Below are positions 25,986 through 34,642 of a DNA stretch of 52,468 nt, in pieces. This stretch comes from Comamonadaceae bacterium (GTDB lineage Bacteria > Pseudomonadota > Gammaproteobacteria > Burkholderiales > Burkholderiaceae_C), in assembly GCA_947450675.1 (NCBI GenBank), contig CANFWI010000019.1, forward strand, positions 1-52,468, in the 5' to 3' direction. Below the pieces are notes generated by a model that was not told the DNA's origin, did no database searches, and saw only the letters and a program-made list of their open reading frames with translations. Position numbers and translations under genes: made by a program. The number at the start of each line of letters is the position of its first letter. Positions within the stretch are counted from its first letter, which is position 1.

Positions 25986-26300
25986 TTACTTTTGCGTCAG
26001 GATCCAAGTCACCAACTTCTTCGCGTCATCTGGTGACACTTGCGCATTGGCCGGCATCGGCACGGGGCCCCAGACGCCGGAGCCGCCTTTGATGACTTTG
26101 GCAGATAGCTTGTCCACAGCGTCTTTTTGGCCCGCGTATTTTTCAGCGATGGCTTTGAAAGATGGGCCGACCAGTTTGATGGCTGCCGCGTGGCAAGCCA
26201 TGCAGTTTTTGGAGGTCGCCAACTGCATGTCTGCCAAGGCGGGTGCAGACGCTGCCAAGCCGGCAAGCAGAGTAGGAATGAGTAATAAAGAGTGTTTCAT
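25986..26300 (-). CDS. Small periplasmic class I cytochrome c
   Basis: 104 residues. The signal peptide ends at APALA, and the haem-attachment site is CMACH at about residues 33-37. The likely axial methionine lies in WGPVPMPAN. This pattern matches c551/c552-type electron carriers that feed terminal oxidases or nitrite reductase. It is monocistronic, closed by the shared terminator, and follows ilvD in the same direction after a 75-bp gap. A role as electron donor to the cbb3 oxidase encoded elsewhere in the window is possible but not shown. Confidence 0.92.
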   Translation of the reverse strand: MKHSLLLIPTLLAGLAASAPALADMQLATSKNCMACHAAAIKLVGPSFKAIAEKYAGQKDAVDKLSAKVIKGGSGVWGPVPMPANAQVSPDDAKKLVTWILTQK

Positions 26301-26342
26301 GGCGTGATTTCTGGTTGAAGTGCGGCTCAGTTTAAGGGCTTT

Positions 26343-26359
26343 GGCCTCATCGTGAGGCC
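26343..26359. repeat. Short hairpin between ilvD and the cytochrome c gene
   Basis: GGCCTCA and TGAGGCC form a 7-bp stem around TCG, in the 75-bp gap after the ilvD stop. No T-tract follows on either strand, so it is at best a weak or rho-dependent stop or an RNA-stabilising stem. Confidence 0.4.
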
Positions 26360-26375
26360 GGCCCGGGAATTGACC

Positions 26376-28082
26376 TCAATAGTCGTCCAGCACAGCGCCT
26401 TTGCTGGCGCTGGAAGCGTTGAACGCAAACTTGGCTTGCACGCCGCGGGTGTAGCGCGGCAGCGGGGCTTTCCAGCCGACTTTGCGCGCGGCCAATGCTT
26501 CGTCGCTGATGTTGAGTTGCAATAGCAGCTGCTTGGCGTCGATGGTGATGGAGTCGTTTTCTTGGATGAACGCAATGTTGCCGCCAGCGGCCGCTTCAGG
26601 CGCCACGTGGCCGACGACCATGCCCCAAGTACCGCCAGAGAAACGGCCATCGGTGATCAGGCCGACGCTTTCGCCCAAGCCCGCGCCGACCAAGGCACCT
26701 GTGGGCGCCAGCATTTCGGGCATGCCAGGGCCGCCTTTGGGGCCGAGGTAACGCAGCACCATCACGTCGCCGGCTTTGATCTTGCCACCAAGGATGGCGG
26801 TCATGGCTGTTTGCTCGTCGTCAAAGACGCGGGCCGGGCCGGTCATGACTGGGTTTTTCAGGCCGGTGATCTTGGCGACGCAGCCTTCGGGCGACAAGTT
26901 GCCTTTGAGCACGGCCAAGTGACCTTGGGCGTAGATCGGGTTGCTGATCGGGCGAATCACGTCTTGGTCAGCGCGTGGCACAGCCGGCACGTCTTTCAGC
27001 ACTTCGGCGATGGTTTGGCCGGTGATGGTGATGCAATCGCCATTCAACAGACCGGCTGCCAGCAGCGTTTTCATGACTTGTGGAATACCACCAGCGCGGT
27101 GCAGATCGACTGCGAGGTACTGACCGCTTGGCTTCAGGTCGCACAACACGGGTGTTTTTTGGCGAATGCGTTCGAAGTCGTCAATCGTCCACTCGACGCC
27201 AGCCGTGTGGGCAATCGCCAAGAAGTGCAGCACAGCATTGGTGGAGCCGCCGGTGGCCATGATCACCGCCACAGCGTTTTCAATGGCTTGTTTGGTGACG
27301 ATGTCGCGGGGCTTGAGGTTCTTTTTGACGGCTTCGATCAGCACCTTGGCCGATTCTTTGGCCGAGTTGGTTTTCTCGTCGTGCGGATTGGCCATGGTCG
27401 ACGAGTAGGGCAGGGAAATTCCCAAAGCCTCGAAGGCACTCGACATCGTGTTGGCCGTGTACATGCCACCGCAGCTGCCGGGGCCGGGAACGGCACGGCG
27501 CTCGATTTGCAGCAGGTCTTCGTCGCTCATGCGACCAGCAGAGTGCTCGCCAACAGCTTCAAAGACGCTGACGATGTTCAGGTCTTTGCCCTTGTAATGG
27601 CCCGGCAAAATCGTGCCACCATAGACATAAATCGACGGCACGTTGGCGCGCAACATGCCCATCAAACCGCCTGGCATGTTCTTGTCGCAGCCGCCGATGA
27701 CCAGCACGCCGTCCATCCACTGGCCTTGCACACAGGTTTCTATGCAGTCTGAAATCACTTCGCGGCTGACCAGCGAGTACTTCATGCCTTCGGTGCCCAT
27801 CGCCATGCCGTCAGAAATTGTCGGTGTGCCAAACACTTGCGCGTTGCCGCCGGCTTCTTCGATCGCGTTGATCGCTGCGTCGGCCAGCTTTTGCAGGCCG
27901 CTGTTGCATGGTGTGATGGTGCTGTGACCATTGGCCACGCCGATCATCGGTTTTTTGAAGTCTTCCGCTTCGTAACCCATGGCGTAGTACATCGAACGGT
28001 TTGGCGCGCGCGCTGTGCCTTCAGTGATGTTGCGGCTGCGACGATTGATAGCGTCGCCTTCGGGCATTTTGTCTTGCGTCAT
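26376..28082 (-). CDS. ilvD: Dihydroxy-acid dehydratase
   Basis: 568 residues. It dehydrates 2,3-dihydroxy-isovalerate and -methylvalerate in isoleucine and valine synthesis. Candidate iron-sulfur ligands are Cys59 in TPCNSG, Cys132 in [10 protein letters not shown] and Cys204 in [14 protein letters not shown]. The C-terminal signature [19 protein letters not shown] is present. It is cytoplasmic. It is divergent from lgt, with about 137 bp between the starts. I see no leader peptide or attenuator in that gap. Confidence 0.97.
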   Translation of the reverse strand: MTQDKMPEGDAINRRSRNITEGTARAPNRSMYYAMGYEAEDFKKPMIGVANGHSTITPCNSGLQKLADAAINAIEEAGGNAQVFGTPTISDGMAMGTEGMKYSLVSREVISDCIETCVQGQWMDGVLVIGGCDKNMPGGLMGMLRANVPSIYVYGGTILPGHYKGKDLNIVSVFEAVGEHSAGRMSDEDLLQIERRAVPGPGSCGGMYTANTMSSAFEALGISLPYSSTMANPHDEKTNSAKESAKVLIEAVKKNLKPRDIVTKQAIENAVAVIMATGGSTNAVLHFLAIAHTAGVEWTIDDFERIRQKTPVLCDLKPSGQYLAVDLHRAGGIPQVMKTLLAAGLLNGDCITITGQTIAEVLKDVPAVPRADQDVIRPISNPIYAQGHLAVLKGNLSPEGCVAKITGLKNPVMTGPARVFDDEQTAMTAILGGKIKAGDVMVLRYLGPKGGPGMPEMLAPTGALVGAGLGESVGLITDGRFSGGTWGMVVGHVAPEAAAGGNIAFIQENDSITIDAKQLLLQLNISDEALAARKVGWKAPLPRYTRGVQAKFAFNASSASKGAVLDDY

Positions 28083-28219
28083 GGGGTCTCTTTGATGGGT
28101 TGATTGCGGAGTTTCCGAGGCTTCGTCGGAACTATTTTGAATTCTACGACGCCAATGAGGCCGTTGAGCCTATCAGTTGTGCGCGAAGGCCTGAGCGCAC
28201 GCACTGGCACAATGCCCCG

Positions 28220-29026
28220 ATGCTGATTCATCCCGAAATTGATCCCGTCGCCCTGCAACTCGGGCCCTTGGCCATTCATTGGTACGGCCTGACCTACTTG
28301 GCAGCCTTCGGTCTGTTCTTGTGGTTGGCGAATCTTCGTTTGCGTCACCAACCCTATGCGTCGATGACGGGCACGGCCGCTTGGAGCCGGCGCGATATTG
28401 AAGATATTTTGTTTCTCGGGGTGGTGGGCGTAGTGCTGGGCGGACGCATTGGCTATTGCCTCTTTTACAAGCCGGACTACTACCTCGCGCACCCGCTGGA
28501 AATACTGGCTGTGTGGCAGGGCGGCATGAGTTTTCATGGCGGCATGCTGGGCGTACTGGTCTCGCAAATCTGGTTTGCCCGGACCCGCCACAAGCCGTGG
28601 CTGCAGGTGATGGACTTGATCGCGCCCTGCGTGCCAACCGGTTTGGCCGCTGGTCGGGTGGGTAACTTCATCAATGGTGAGTTGTGGGGGCGCTTGAGTA
28701 GCCCGGATTTGCCATGGGGCATGGTTTTCAGGCACAGCGGCACCTTGCAACCGCGTCATCCATCGCAGGTCTATCAGTTCTTGCTGGAAGGTTTGTTGCT
28801 CTTTGTGCTGCTTTGGCTGTATGCCCGCAAGCCGCGCAAGATGGGCCAAGTTTCTGCGGCTTTTCTGGTGGGCTACGGTGTGCTGCGCTTTGTGGCGGAA
28901 TTTTTCCGCGAGCCGGATGACTTTCTGGGTATCCTCGCGCTCGGCATGAGCATGGGTCAATGGCTCTGCCTGCCGATGATCGCGGCAGGCGTTTGGCTGT
29001 GGCTCTGGGCTTCTAAAAAGGGCTGA
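28220..29026 (+). CDS. lgt: Prolipoprotein diacylglyceryl transferase
   Basis: 268 residues with seven membrane segments. It transfers diacylglycerol to the lipobox cysteine of prolipoproteins. The signature [14 protein letters not shown] lies around residue 150, and [12 protein letters not shown] and the N-terminal [11 protein letters not shown] region are typical. ATG 28220 gives the family N terminus ([17 protein letters not shown]), although the ribosome site is weak and the frame is open upstream. In this window its clients would include the RND adaptor, the channel protein and the PotF-like lipoprotein. Confidence 0.96.
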   Translation: MLIHPEIDPVALQLGPLAIHWYGLTYLAAFGLFLWLANLRLRHQPYASMTGTAAWSRRDIEDILFLGVVGVVLGGRIGYCLFYKPDYYLAHPLEILAVWQGGMSFHGGMLGVLVSQIWFARTRHKPWLQVMDLIAPCVPTGLAAGRVGNFINGELWGRLSSPDLPWGMVFRHSGTLQPRHPSQVYQFLLEGLLLFVLLWLYARKPRKMGQVSAAFLVGYGVLRFVAEFFREPDDFLGILALGMSMGQWLCLPMIAAGVWLWLWASKKG

Positions 29027-29164
29027 GCAAAGTCTTGGGCGCGGTTCGGATTGCTTGCAGATCCGTCACCGTCCGTCCGTTGAGGTGAAAACGATCGAAA
29101 GAGCGTTGACTAGGGGTTTAGCCTCATATGTCGTCTTTTACTGACTTTTGCTTGGGACTTGCAC

Positions 29165-29193
29165 TTGCATGCAATGCGTCGACACTCCATAAT
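29165..29193 (+). promoter_or_regulatory. Sigma-70-type promoter of the malonate operon
   Basis: The -35 TTGCAT (29165-29170) and the -10 CATAAT (29188-29193) are separated by exactly 17 bp. The expected start of transcription is near 29200, inside the palindrome described next, about 50 bp before the regulator gene. Confidence 0.65.
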
Positions 29194-29194
29194 T

Positions 29195-29210
29195 ATCTGT
29201 AATTACAGAT
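29195..29210. promoter_or_regulatory. Perfect 16-bp palindrome, likely operator of the GntR/MatR-like regulator
   Basis: ATCTGTAATTACAGAT is its own reverse complement. It starts one base after the -10 box and spans the expected transcription start. Its form (TGTA-AT-TACA) resembles GntR-family boxes, including the TGTA/TACA half-sites reported for MatR of Rhizobium. The position favours repression of the regulator and the mat genes that follow. Confidence 0.7.
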
Positions 29211-29248
29211 TTTCCTGTCATTTTCTCCCTTTTAAGGTTTTGAAAATC

Positions 29249-29920
29249 ATGCGCCTTGTCCAGAACTCCTTGCACCAAGAGGTTGCCGCCACATTGCGGG
29301 AGCAAATTTTCTCTGGCGCCTTGCTGCCGGGCAGCTTTGTCGATGAAGTGGCGCTGTGTGAGAGCCTGAAAATTTCACGCACGCCGCTGCGCGAGGCGCT
29401 GAAGGTGCTGACGGCAGAGGGACTGCTTCGGCATGAACCGCGTCGCGGCTGTTTTGTCAGCGAAGTGACTGGGCAGGATCTGGATGATATTTTTCCGGTG
29501 ATTGCGCTGCTAGAGGGGCGCTGTGCCTTTGAGGCAGCCCGCAACGCCAGCGATGCCGATCTGGCGGCCTTAGAAACTTTGCATGACCGCTTGAAAGGCC
29601 ATGCCGATGCCGGCCGGATTCAAGACTATTACGCGACCAATCTGCTGATCCACGAAGCCATCATCATGCTGGCCAACAACCGCTGGCTGGCTCAAGCCAT
29701 TGCAGACTTGCGGAAAATTCTCAAGCTGGCACGCCTGCAGCAACTGCATGCGCCGGGCCGGTTGGCGCAAAGCTTGGCAGAACATTTGTCGGTGTACGCG
29801 GCGTTGATGAGCCGCGACAGCGAAGGTGCCGAGGCCGCCATGCGCACGCATTTGACGCGCCAGCGAGATGCGTTGCGGGATCTTTCACGTCATCAGACCA
29901 AGAGCCGGGTGGCAGCATGA
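29249..29920 (+). CDS. matR: GntR/FCD-family regulator, MatR-like
   Basis: 223 residues. The N-terminal winged helix of GntR type is at about 5-70, with LREQIFSGALLPGSFVDEVALCESLKISRTPLREALKVL cut here into the recognisable SRTPLREAL and LLRHEPRRGCFV parts. A C-terminal FCD all-helical effector domain follows, with ITGK-like FPVIALLEG and a histidine pattern (LLIHEAII, EHLSVYAAL). ATG 29249 gives the right N terminus. The stop overlaps the malonyl-CoA decarboxylase start by 4 nt. The context argues for malonate or malonyl-CoA as the signal; that part is inference. Confidence 0.85.
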   Translation: MRLVQNSLHQEVAATLREQIFSGALLPGSFVDEVALCESLKISRTPLREALKVLTAEGLLRHEPRRGCFVSEVTGQDLDDIFPVIALLEGRCAFEAARNASDADLAALETLHDRLKGHADAGRIQDYYATNLLIHEAIIMLANNRWLAQAIADLRKILKLARLQQLHAPGRLAQSLAEHLSVYAALMSRDSEGAEAAMRTHLTRQRDALRDLSRHQTKSRVAA

Positions 29921-31422
29921 ACTCAACCGAATGGCTGTTGCGCAGCGTTCAGTCCGTCAGCAAGGGGCTGCAATTCAAGCGCCAAGATTCGGTGTCCTCA
30001 ACGCCGACCAAAGTGTCTCGTCCAGCTGTCGCCAGTGTGTCTGCGGCGCTTGCCATCGACCCGATCAAAGCCAAGGGCCGCAGTACAGGGGAGAGACTCA
30101 AAGCGGTGTTGAAACACAAGGAGGAAGCTTTGTCACCGCGCGTGTTGCGCCGCACCTTGCTGGAGCTGCAGTCGGTGGTGGACAGCCAAGTCAGCGAAGT
30201 GGAGGGGGGCCGACGCGCCCGCAACATCGCGACGTGGTACGCCACGGCTACGCCTGAGCAGCGGCGTGACGCTTGGCTGTTGATGAGTGAGCAATTCGCG
30301 CCGAATGCTGAAAAGGTGCAAGCCGCGCGGGATCATTACGAAGCCGCGCTTGGAACCCCTGAAGAAGGTCAGGCGGAGATCCGTCTGCGCCGGGCCTTTG
30401 TGTCGCCGCGCACGCGCTTGTTGCAGCGCTTTTCAGCTTTTCCTGAGGGCATGCGATTCTTGGTTGATTTGCGGGCTGAATTGTTGCCGCATCTGAAAAC
30501 CGAAAAGCGTTTGCTGGCCTTGGATTCAGAGCTCGAAAACCTGTTCTCGACTTGGTTCGACGTGGCTTTTTTGGAGCTGCGGCGCATCAGCTGGGATTCG
30601 CCAGCCTCGTTGATTGAAAAACTCATCAAGTACGAGGCTGTGCACGCCATCAAGAGTTGGGCCGACGTCAAAAACAGATTGGACAGTGACCGACGTTGCT
30701 ACGGGTTTTTTCATCCACGTTTGCCCGATGAACCGCTTATTTTTGTCGAGGTCGCGCTGGTTGACGAGCTGGCTGGCGCGATCACGCCGCTGCTCGACGA
30801 ATTGGCGGCGGCGAGTGATCTCAGCAAAGCCACCACCGCGATTTTTTATTCCATCAGCAACACCCAAACGGGTTTGCGCGGGGTCAGCTTTGGCGACTCG
30901 TTGATCAAGCGCGTGGTGGAAACCTTGCGCGCAGAGTTCCCTCGCTTGAAGGTCTTTTCTACGCTCTCTCCGATCCCGGGCTTTCGCCCTTGGCTGGCCA
31001 AACATGCTTCAGCCCTGATCGACAAGCTCAGCGACAAAGAGCGCTTGGCTTTGGGTGTCGCCTTGGGTCAGGACACCGCACCGGCAACAGCCGCAGATTT
31101 TTTGGCCGCTGCCGACAAGGTGGCTGAGCTTGACGAAAAATCGCCGGTGCGGCGTGTCTTGCTACACTGCGCCGCCGACTACTTGGGACGGCAGATGGAC
31201 AACGGGCGCCCGCTGGATGCGGTGGCGCGTTTCCATCTGGGCAACGGGGCGCGTGTTGAGCGCCTGAACTGGGCTGGCGACATGTCGACCAAAGGCCTGA
31301 AGCAGTCTTATGGTCTGATGGTTAACTACTTGTATGACTTGAAGCGTCTCGACAAGTACCGAGGCTTGCTGGCACAGGGGAAAATCCCTGTATCCCCTAA
31401 GGTGGAAGATTTGTACATTTGA
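29917..31422 (+). CDS. matA: Malonyl-CoA decarboxylase
   Basis: 501 residues of the MLYCD/MatA family, which converts malonyl-CoA to acetyl-CoA and CO2. The N-terminal helical domain is followed by the GNAT-like catalytic domain, with SWADVKNRLDSDRRCYGFFHP, FYSISNTQTGLRGVSFG and, near residue 440, RFHLGNGARVERLNWAGD, which contains the likely catalytic histidine. The ending QSYGLMVNYLYDL is typical. It is cytoplasmic. ATG 29917 overlaps the regulator stop. With the synthetase two genes downstream it makes a malonate-to-acetyl-CoA route. Confidence 0.95.
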   Translation: MNSTEWLLRSVQSVSKGLQFKRQDSVSSTPTKVSRPAVASVSAALAIDPIKAKGRSTGERLKAVLKHKEEALSPRVLRRTLLELQSVVDSQVSEVEGGRRARNIATWYATATPEQRRDAWLLMSEQFAPNAEKVQAARDHYEAALGTPEEGQAEIRLRRAFVSPRTRLLQRFSAFPEGMRFLVDLRAELLPHLKTEKRLLALDSELENLFSTWFDVAFLELRRISWDSPASLIEKLIKYEAVHAIKSWADVKNRLDSDRRCYGFFHPRLPDEPLIFVEVALVDELAGAITPLLDELAAASDLSKATTAIFYSISNTQTGLRGVSFGDSLIKRVVETLRAEFPRLKVFSTLSPIPGFRPWLAKHASALIDKLSDKERLALGVALGQDTAPATAADFLAAADKVAELDEKSPVRRVLLHCAADYLGRQMDNGRPLDAVARFHLGNGARVERLNWAGDMSTKGLKQSYGLMVNYLYDLKRLDKYRGLLAQGKIPVSPKVEDLYI

Positions 31423-31506
31423 ATGCGCACGGAGACTGATCCGTGTTCGATCCGTGAGACGGCACAACAAGCCGCAGCCCCTATTTATAACGACTGGAGA
31501 CATTCC

Positions 31507-32499
31507 TTGCATAATTTTCAAATGCGCGTGACCCGCCGCGATGTGTTGCGAGCGGCCGCCGCTGGTACCGCCGTTATCTCGCTGGGCAGTCAAGCCGAGT
31601 CAGCTTGGCCGACCAAGCCCGTCACGGTGATCGTGCCTTTTCCTGCAGGCGGTGGCACGGACGCTTTCGCTCGGCCTTTGTCGGCGCAATTTGCCAAGCT
31701 CACGGGCAAGCAATTGATCATTGACAACCGCGGCGGCGCTGGCGGTACGCTGGGTGCCAGCATTGCGGCCAAGGCCTTGCCAGATGGCTACACCCTGTTC
31801 ATGGGCGCCGTCCACCATGCGATTGCACCGTCGATGTACCCCAAGCTCGATTACGACATTGAAAAAGATTTTGTACCCCTGTCGCTCTTGGCCAACGTGC
31901 CGCAAGTGCTGGTCGTCAACCCGAGAAATCTACCGGGCAACTTCAAGGATTTTCTGGCATTGGTGCGCAAGTCGCCAGGTAAATTCAACTACGGTTCTGC
32001 GGGCGCCGGCACCTCACACCACCTGGCTGGCGAGCTGTTCAAGCAGCAAAGTAAGACCTTCATCACGCACATTCCTTATCGCGGCGCCGGGCCCGCTTTG
32101 CAAGACTTGATGGCCGGCACTGTCGACATGATGTTCGACGGCTTGGGTTCGTCAGCGGGTCATATCAAGGGTGGTCGCATCAAGGCGCTGATGGTCTCTG
32201 GCAACAAGCGCAATGCGGCTTTTCCGGATGTGCCTTGCGCCGGTGAGTTGGGTTTTCCGGAGTACACCGTGACGACTTGGTACGGTATGTGGGCGCCCAA
32301 AGGCACGCCCGCCGATGTACAGGCCAAAATTGTTGAGGATTTGAACCGAACCAGTCTCACGCCAGAACTGAAAGCTGTCTGGGCTGCCAATGGTGCTGAT
32401 TTTGGTGGCCTCACGCCAGCTCAGTTTGGCAGTTTTGTCAGTGGCGAAGTCAAACGTTGGGCGGCGGTCGTCAAAGCGTCTGGGGCCAAGCTGGATTAA
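31507..32499 (+). CDS. Bug/TctC-family binding protein in the malonate operon
   Basis: 330 residues from a TTG start at 31507, which has GGAGA exactly 6 nt upstream; the ATG at 31522 is the alternative but has no close ribosome site. The N terminus has MRVTRRDVLRAAAAGTAV, a twin-arginine-like signal with RR followed by a hydrophobic stretch, and cleavage near QAESA. Bug-family blocks follow: VPFPAGGGTDAFARPL, IIDNRGGAGGTLGAS and THIPYRGAGPALQDL. It lies between matA and matB, so malonate is the natural ligand guess. No TctA/TctB or MatC/MadLM permease is encoded beside it. Confidence 0.9.
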   Translation: MHNFQMRVTRRDVLRAAAAGTAVISLGSQAESAWPTKPVTVIVPFPAGGGTDAFARPLSAQFAKLTGKQLIIDNRGGAGGTLGASIAAKALPDGYTLFMGAVHHAIAPSMYPKLDYDIEKDFVPLSLLANVPQVLVVNPRNLPGNFKDFLALVRKSPGKFNYGSAGAGTSHHLAGELFKQQSKTFITHIPYRGAGPALQDLMAGTVDMMFDGLGSSAGHIKGGRIKALMVSGNKRNAAFPDVPCAGELGFPEYTVTTWYGMWAPKGTPADVQAKIVEDLNRTSLTPELKAVWAANGADFGGLTPAQFGSFVSGEVKRWAAVVKASGAKLD

Positions 32500-32560
32500 G
32501 CTCGTTGCATTTTTTAAAGTCTTTCCATTCAAGTACCCGTTTGCCGGTCTTCTTCCTTCG

Positions 32561-34093
32561 ATGAAAAACAACAATCTCTTTGCCGCCTTGCGCGCCGCTT
32601 TCCCTCAAGACCTGACTGCCGTGGCAGTCGAGACTGACCAAGGCTTGCTTTACTCTTGGCAAGACTTGGAACGCTCGACCGCCATGATGGCCAACTTGCT
32701 GAAGTCGCTGGACTTGCCAACTGGCGCACGCGTTGCCATGCAGGTTGAAAAATCAGTCGAAGCCATGGTGTTGTACTTGGCGACGCTGCGTGCGGGCTAT
32801 GTTTTTCTGCCGCTCAACACGGCTTACCAAAGCGCTGAGATCGCGTATTTCATCGAGAACGCTCAGCCTTCTGTGGTGGTTTGCAGTTCCAAGAATTTTG
32901 GTTGGGTCAGCAAGATCGCCTTCAAGGCGGGCACCCAAAACGTCTTCACGCTGGACGACGACCGGACCGGCTCCTTGCTTGATCGTGCCGCCCACTGCAG
33001 CGACCAGCATGAGGCAGTTCAACAAAACGCCGATGACCTGGCCGCGATTTTGTACACCAGCGGCACCACCGGTCGCAGCAAGGGCGCGATGCTGACGCAT
33101 GGCAACTTGCTCAGCAACGCGTTGACGCTCAAAGACTACTGGGGTTGGCAGCCGGGTGATGTGCTGATTCATGCGCTGCCAATTTTTCATGTGCACGGGT
33201 TGTTTGTGGCTCTGCACGGTGCGCTCATCAACGGCAGCAAAATGATTTGGCTGTCGAAGTTCGACCCCAAGCTGGTGTTGCAGAAATTACCAGAGGCCAC
33301 GGTCTTCATGGGTGTGCCCACGCTGTACGTGCGCTTGTTGGCGGAGCCGGGTTTGACGAAAGAGGCGTGCCTGAATATGCGGCTGTTCATTGCCGGGTCT
33401 GCGCCATTGCTCATTGAAACTTTCACCGACTGGCAGCAGCGCACCGGCCACACGATTCTTGAGCGCTACGGCATGAGCGAAACCATCATGCTCACCTCCA
33501 ACCCGTATCGGGCTGAGGACGGTGAACGGCGTGGCGGCACGGTGGGTTTTCCTTTGCCCGGCGTCAGCGTGCGGGTCTGCGGTGATGATGACAAGCGCTT
33601 GCCAATGGGTGAGATTGGTGCGATTCAAGTCAAAGGGCCGAACGTCTTCAAAGGTTACTGGCAGATGCCCGAAAAAACCAAAGAAGAGTTCACGTCAGAC
33701 GGCTGGTTCAAAACGGGCGACGTCGGAAAAATCGATGAACGCGGCTACATCACCATCGTCGGCCGCAGCAAAGATCTGATCATCAGTGGTGGCTACAACG
33801 TCTATCCAGCCGAAATTGAAGCCGTGATCAATGACATGCCGGGCGTTGCCGAAAGCGCGCTGGTGGGCGTGCCGCATCCGGACTTCGGCGAGGTCGGGGT
33901 GGCCGTGGTGATCGCCAAGTCGGGCGCCAAGGTCAACGGTGATGCCGTGGTGGCTTCACTCAAGGCTCAACTGGCAAATTTCAAAATACCGAAGCAATGT
34001 TTTGTCGTGCCAGAACTGCCGCGCAACACCATGGGCAAGGTGCAAAAAAACGTGTTGCGCGAGCAGTACAAGTCACTCTTCAACTCAAAGTAA
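32561..34093 (+). CDS. matB: Malonyl-CoA synthetase
   Basis: 510 residues of the AMP-forming acyl-CoA ligase family. ILYTSGTTGRSKGAML near residue 163 is the P-loop-like motif, ERYGMSETIM is A5, GWFKTGDVGKIDERGYI is A8, and NTMGKVQKN carries the C-terminal catalytic lysine near 492. The sequence follows MatB proteins, which join malonate to CoA with ATP. ATG 32561 fits the family start, although no clear ribosome site precedes it. It is the last gene of the operon and ends 3 bp from the convergent uspA. Confidence 0.93.
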   Translation: MKNNNLFAALRAAFPQDLTAVAVETDQGLLYSWQDLERSTAMMANLLKSLDLPTGARVAMQVEKSVEAMVLYLATLRAGYVFLPLNTAYQSAEIAYFIENAQPSVVVCSSKNFGWVSKIAFKAGTQNVFTLDDDRTGSLLDRAAHCSDQHEAVQQNADDLAAILYTSGTTGRSKGAMLTHGNLLSNALTLKDYWGWQPGDVLIHALPIFHVHGLFVALHGALINGSKMIWLSKFDPKLVLQKLPEATVFMGVPTLYVRLLAEPGLTKEACLNMRLFIAGSAPLLIETFTDWQQRTGHTILERYGMSETIMLTSNPYRAEDGERRGGTVGFPLPGVSVRVCGDDDKRLPMGEIGAIQVKGPNVFKGYWQMPEKTKEEFTSDGWFKTGDVGKIDERGYITIVGRSKDLIISGGYNVYPAEIEAVINDMPGVAESALVGVPHPDFGEVGVAVVIAKSGAKVNGDAVVASLKAQLANFKIPKQCFVVPELPRNTMGKVQKNVLREQYKSLFNSK

Positions 34094-34096
34094 AAA

Positions 34097-34540
34097 TCAG
34101 CGCAACACCATCACCGGAATCTCTGAATGCGTCAGGACGTGGGTGGTTTCGCTGCCCAGCAGCATGCGTTTGATACCTCGCCGGCCATGTGATGCCATCA
34201 CAATCAAGTCGCAGTCGTGCTTTTTAGCGGCGGTGATGATGGCCTCGGCAATGAGGTCTGAATGGGTCGTCACGGCGGTGGCCTGAACCCCTTTGGCGGC
34301 AGCCTGAGCCTTGATCTTGTCAACCGTTGCCTGGCCAATATCCGCCCATTCTTTTTCGATCCGAGCAATCTCTTCCATGCTCACGGTCGCACCGCCCTCA
34401 AAATAACTCACGGGGTAGCGCGGCACCACTTGCAGCGCGACGACATGACCACCCGAGAGTTTGGCCAACTCAATGCCGCTGTCGGCCGCTTTTTGGGACA
34501 GTTCAGAGCCATCGGTGGCGATCAAAATACGATTGAACAT
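34097..34540 (-). CDS. Universal stress protein (UspA family)
   Basis: 147 residues, a single Usp domain. RILIATDGSELSQKA is the N-terminal strand and ATP-binding Asp region, and MASHGRRGIKRMLLGSETTHVL is the G-x2-G-x9-G-S nucleotide-binding motif. AGGAGA precedes the start. It is divergent from ccoI, and an FNR box lies between them 54 bp from its start. Oxygen-dependent expression is therefore likely, as is known for Usp genes of the Anr regulon in Pseudomonas. Confidence 0.93.
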   Translation of the reverse strand: MFNRILIATDGSELSQKAADSGIELAKLSGGHVVALQVVPRYPVSYFEGGATVSMEEIARIEKEWADIGQATVDKIKAQAAAKGVQATAVTTHSDLIAEAIITAAKKHDCDLIVMASHGRRGIKRMLLGSETTHVLTHSEIPVMVLR

Positions 34541-34593
34541 GCAGGTCTCCTGTTGAATTGAATTTCAGTCTAGCGCTGAATCTGGCCTGAAGT

Positions 34594-34607
34594 TTGATCC
34601 ACGTCAA
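34594..34607. promoter_or_regulatory. FNR box between uspA and ccoI
   Basis: TTGATCCACGTCAA matches the consensus TTGAT-N4-ATCAA at 9 of 10 defined positions. Its centre is at 34600.5. A class II promoter would then start near 34642, with TACGCT (34630-34635) as a weak -10. Confidence 0.8.
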
Positions 34608-34642
34608 GCCCTATGCTGATCGCTGCGATTACGCTTGACCGC

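Noticed and set aside
26562..27752. A 396-residue open frame antisense to ilvD
   Set aside because: A shadow of ilvD, as judged by composition and lack of any recognisable domain.
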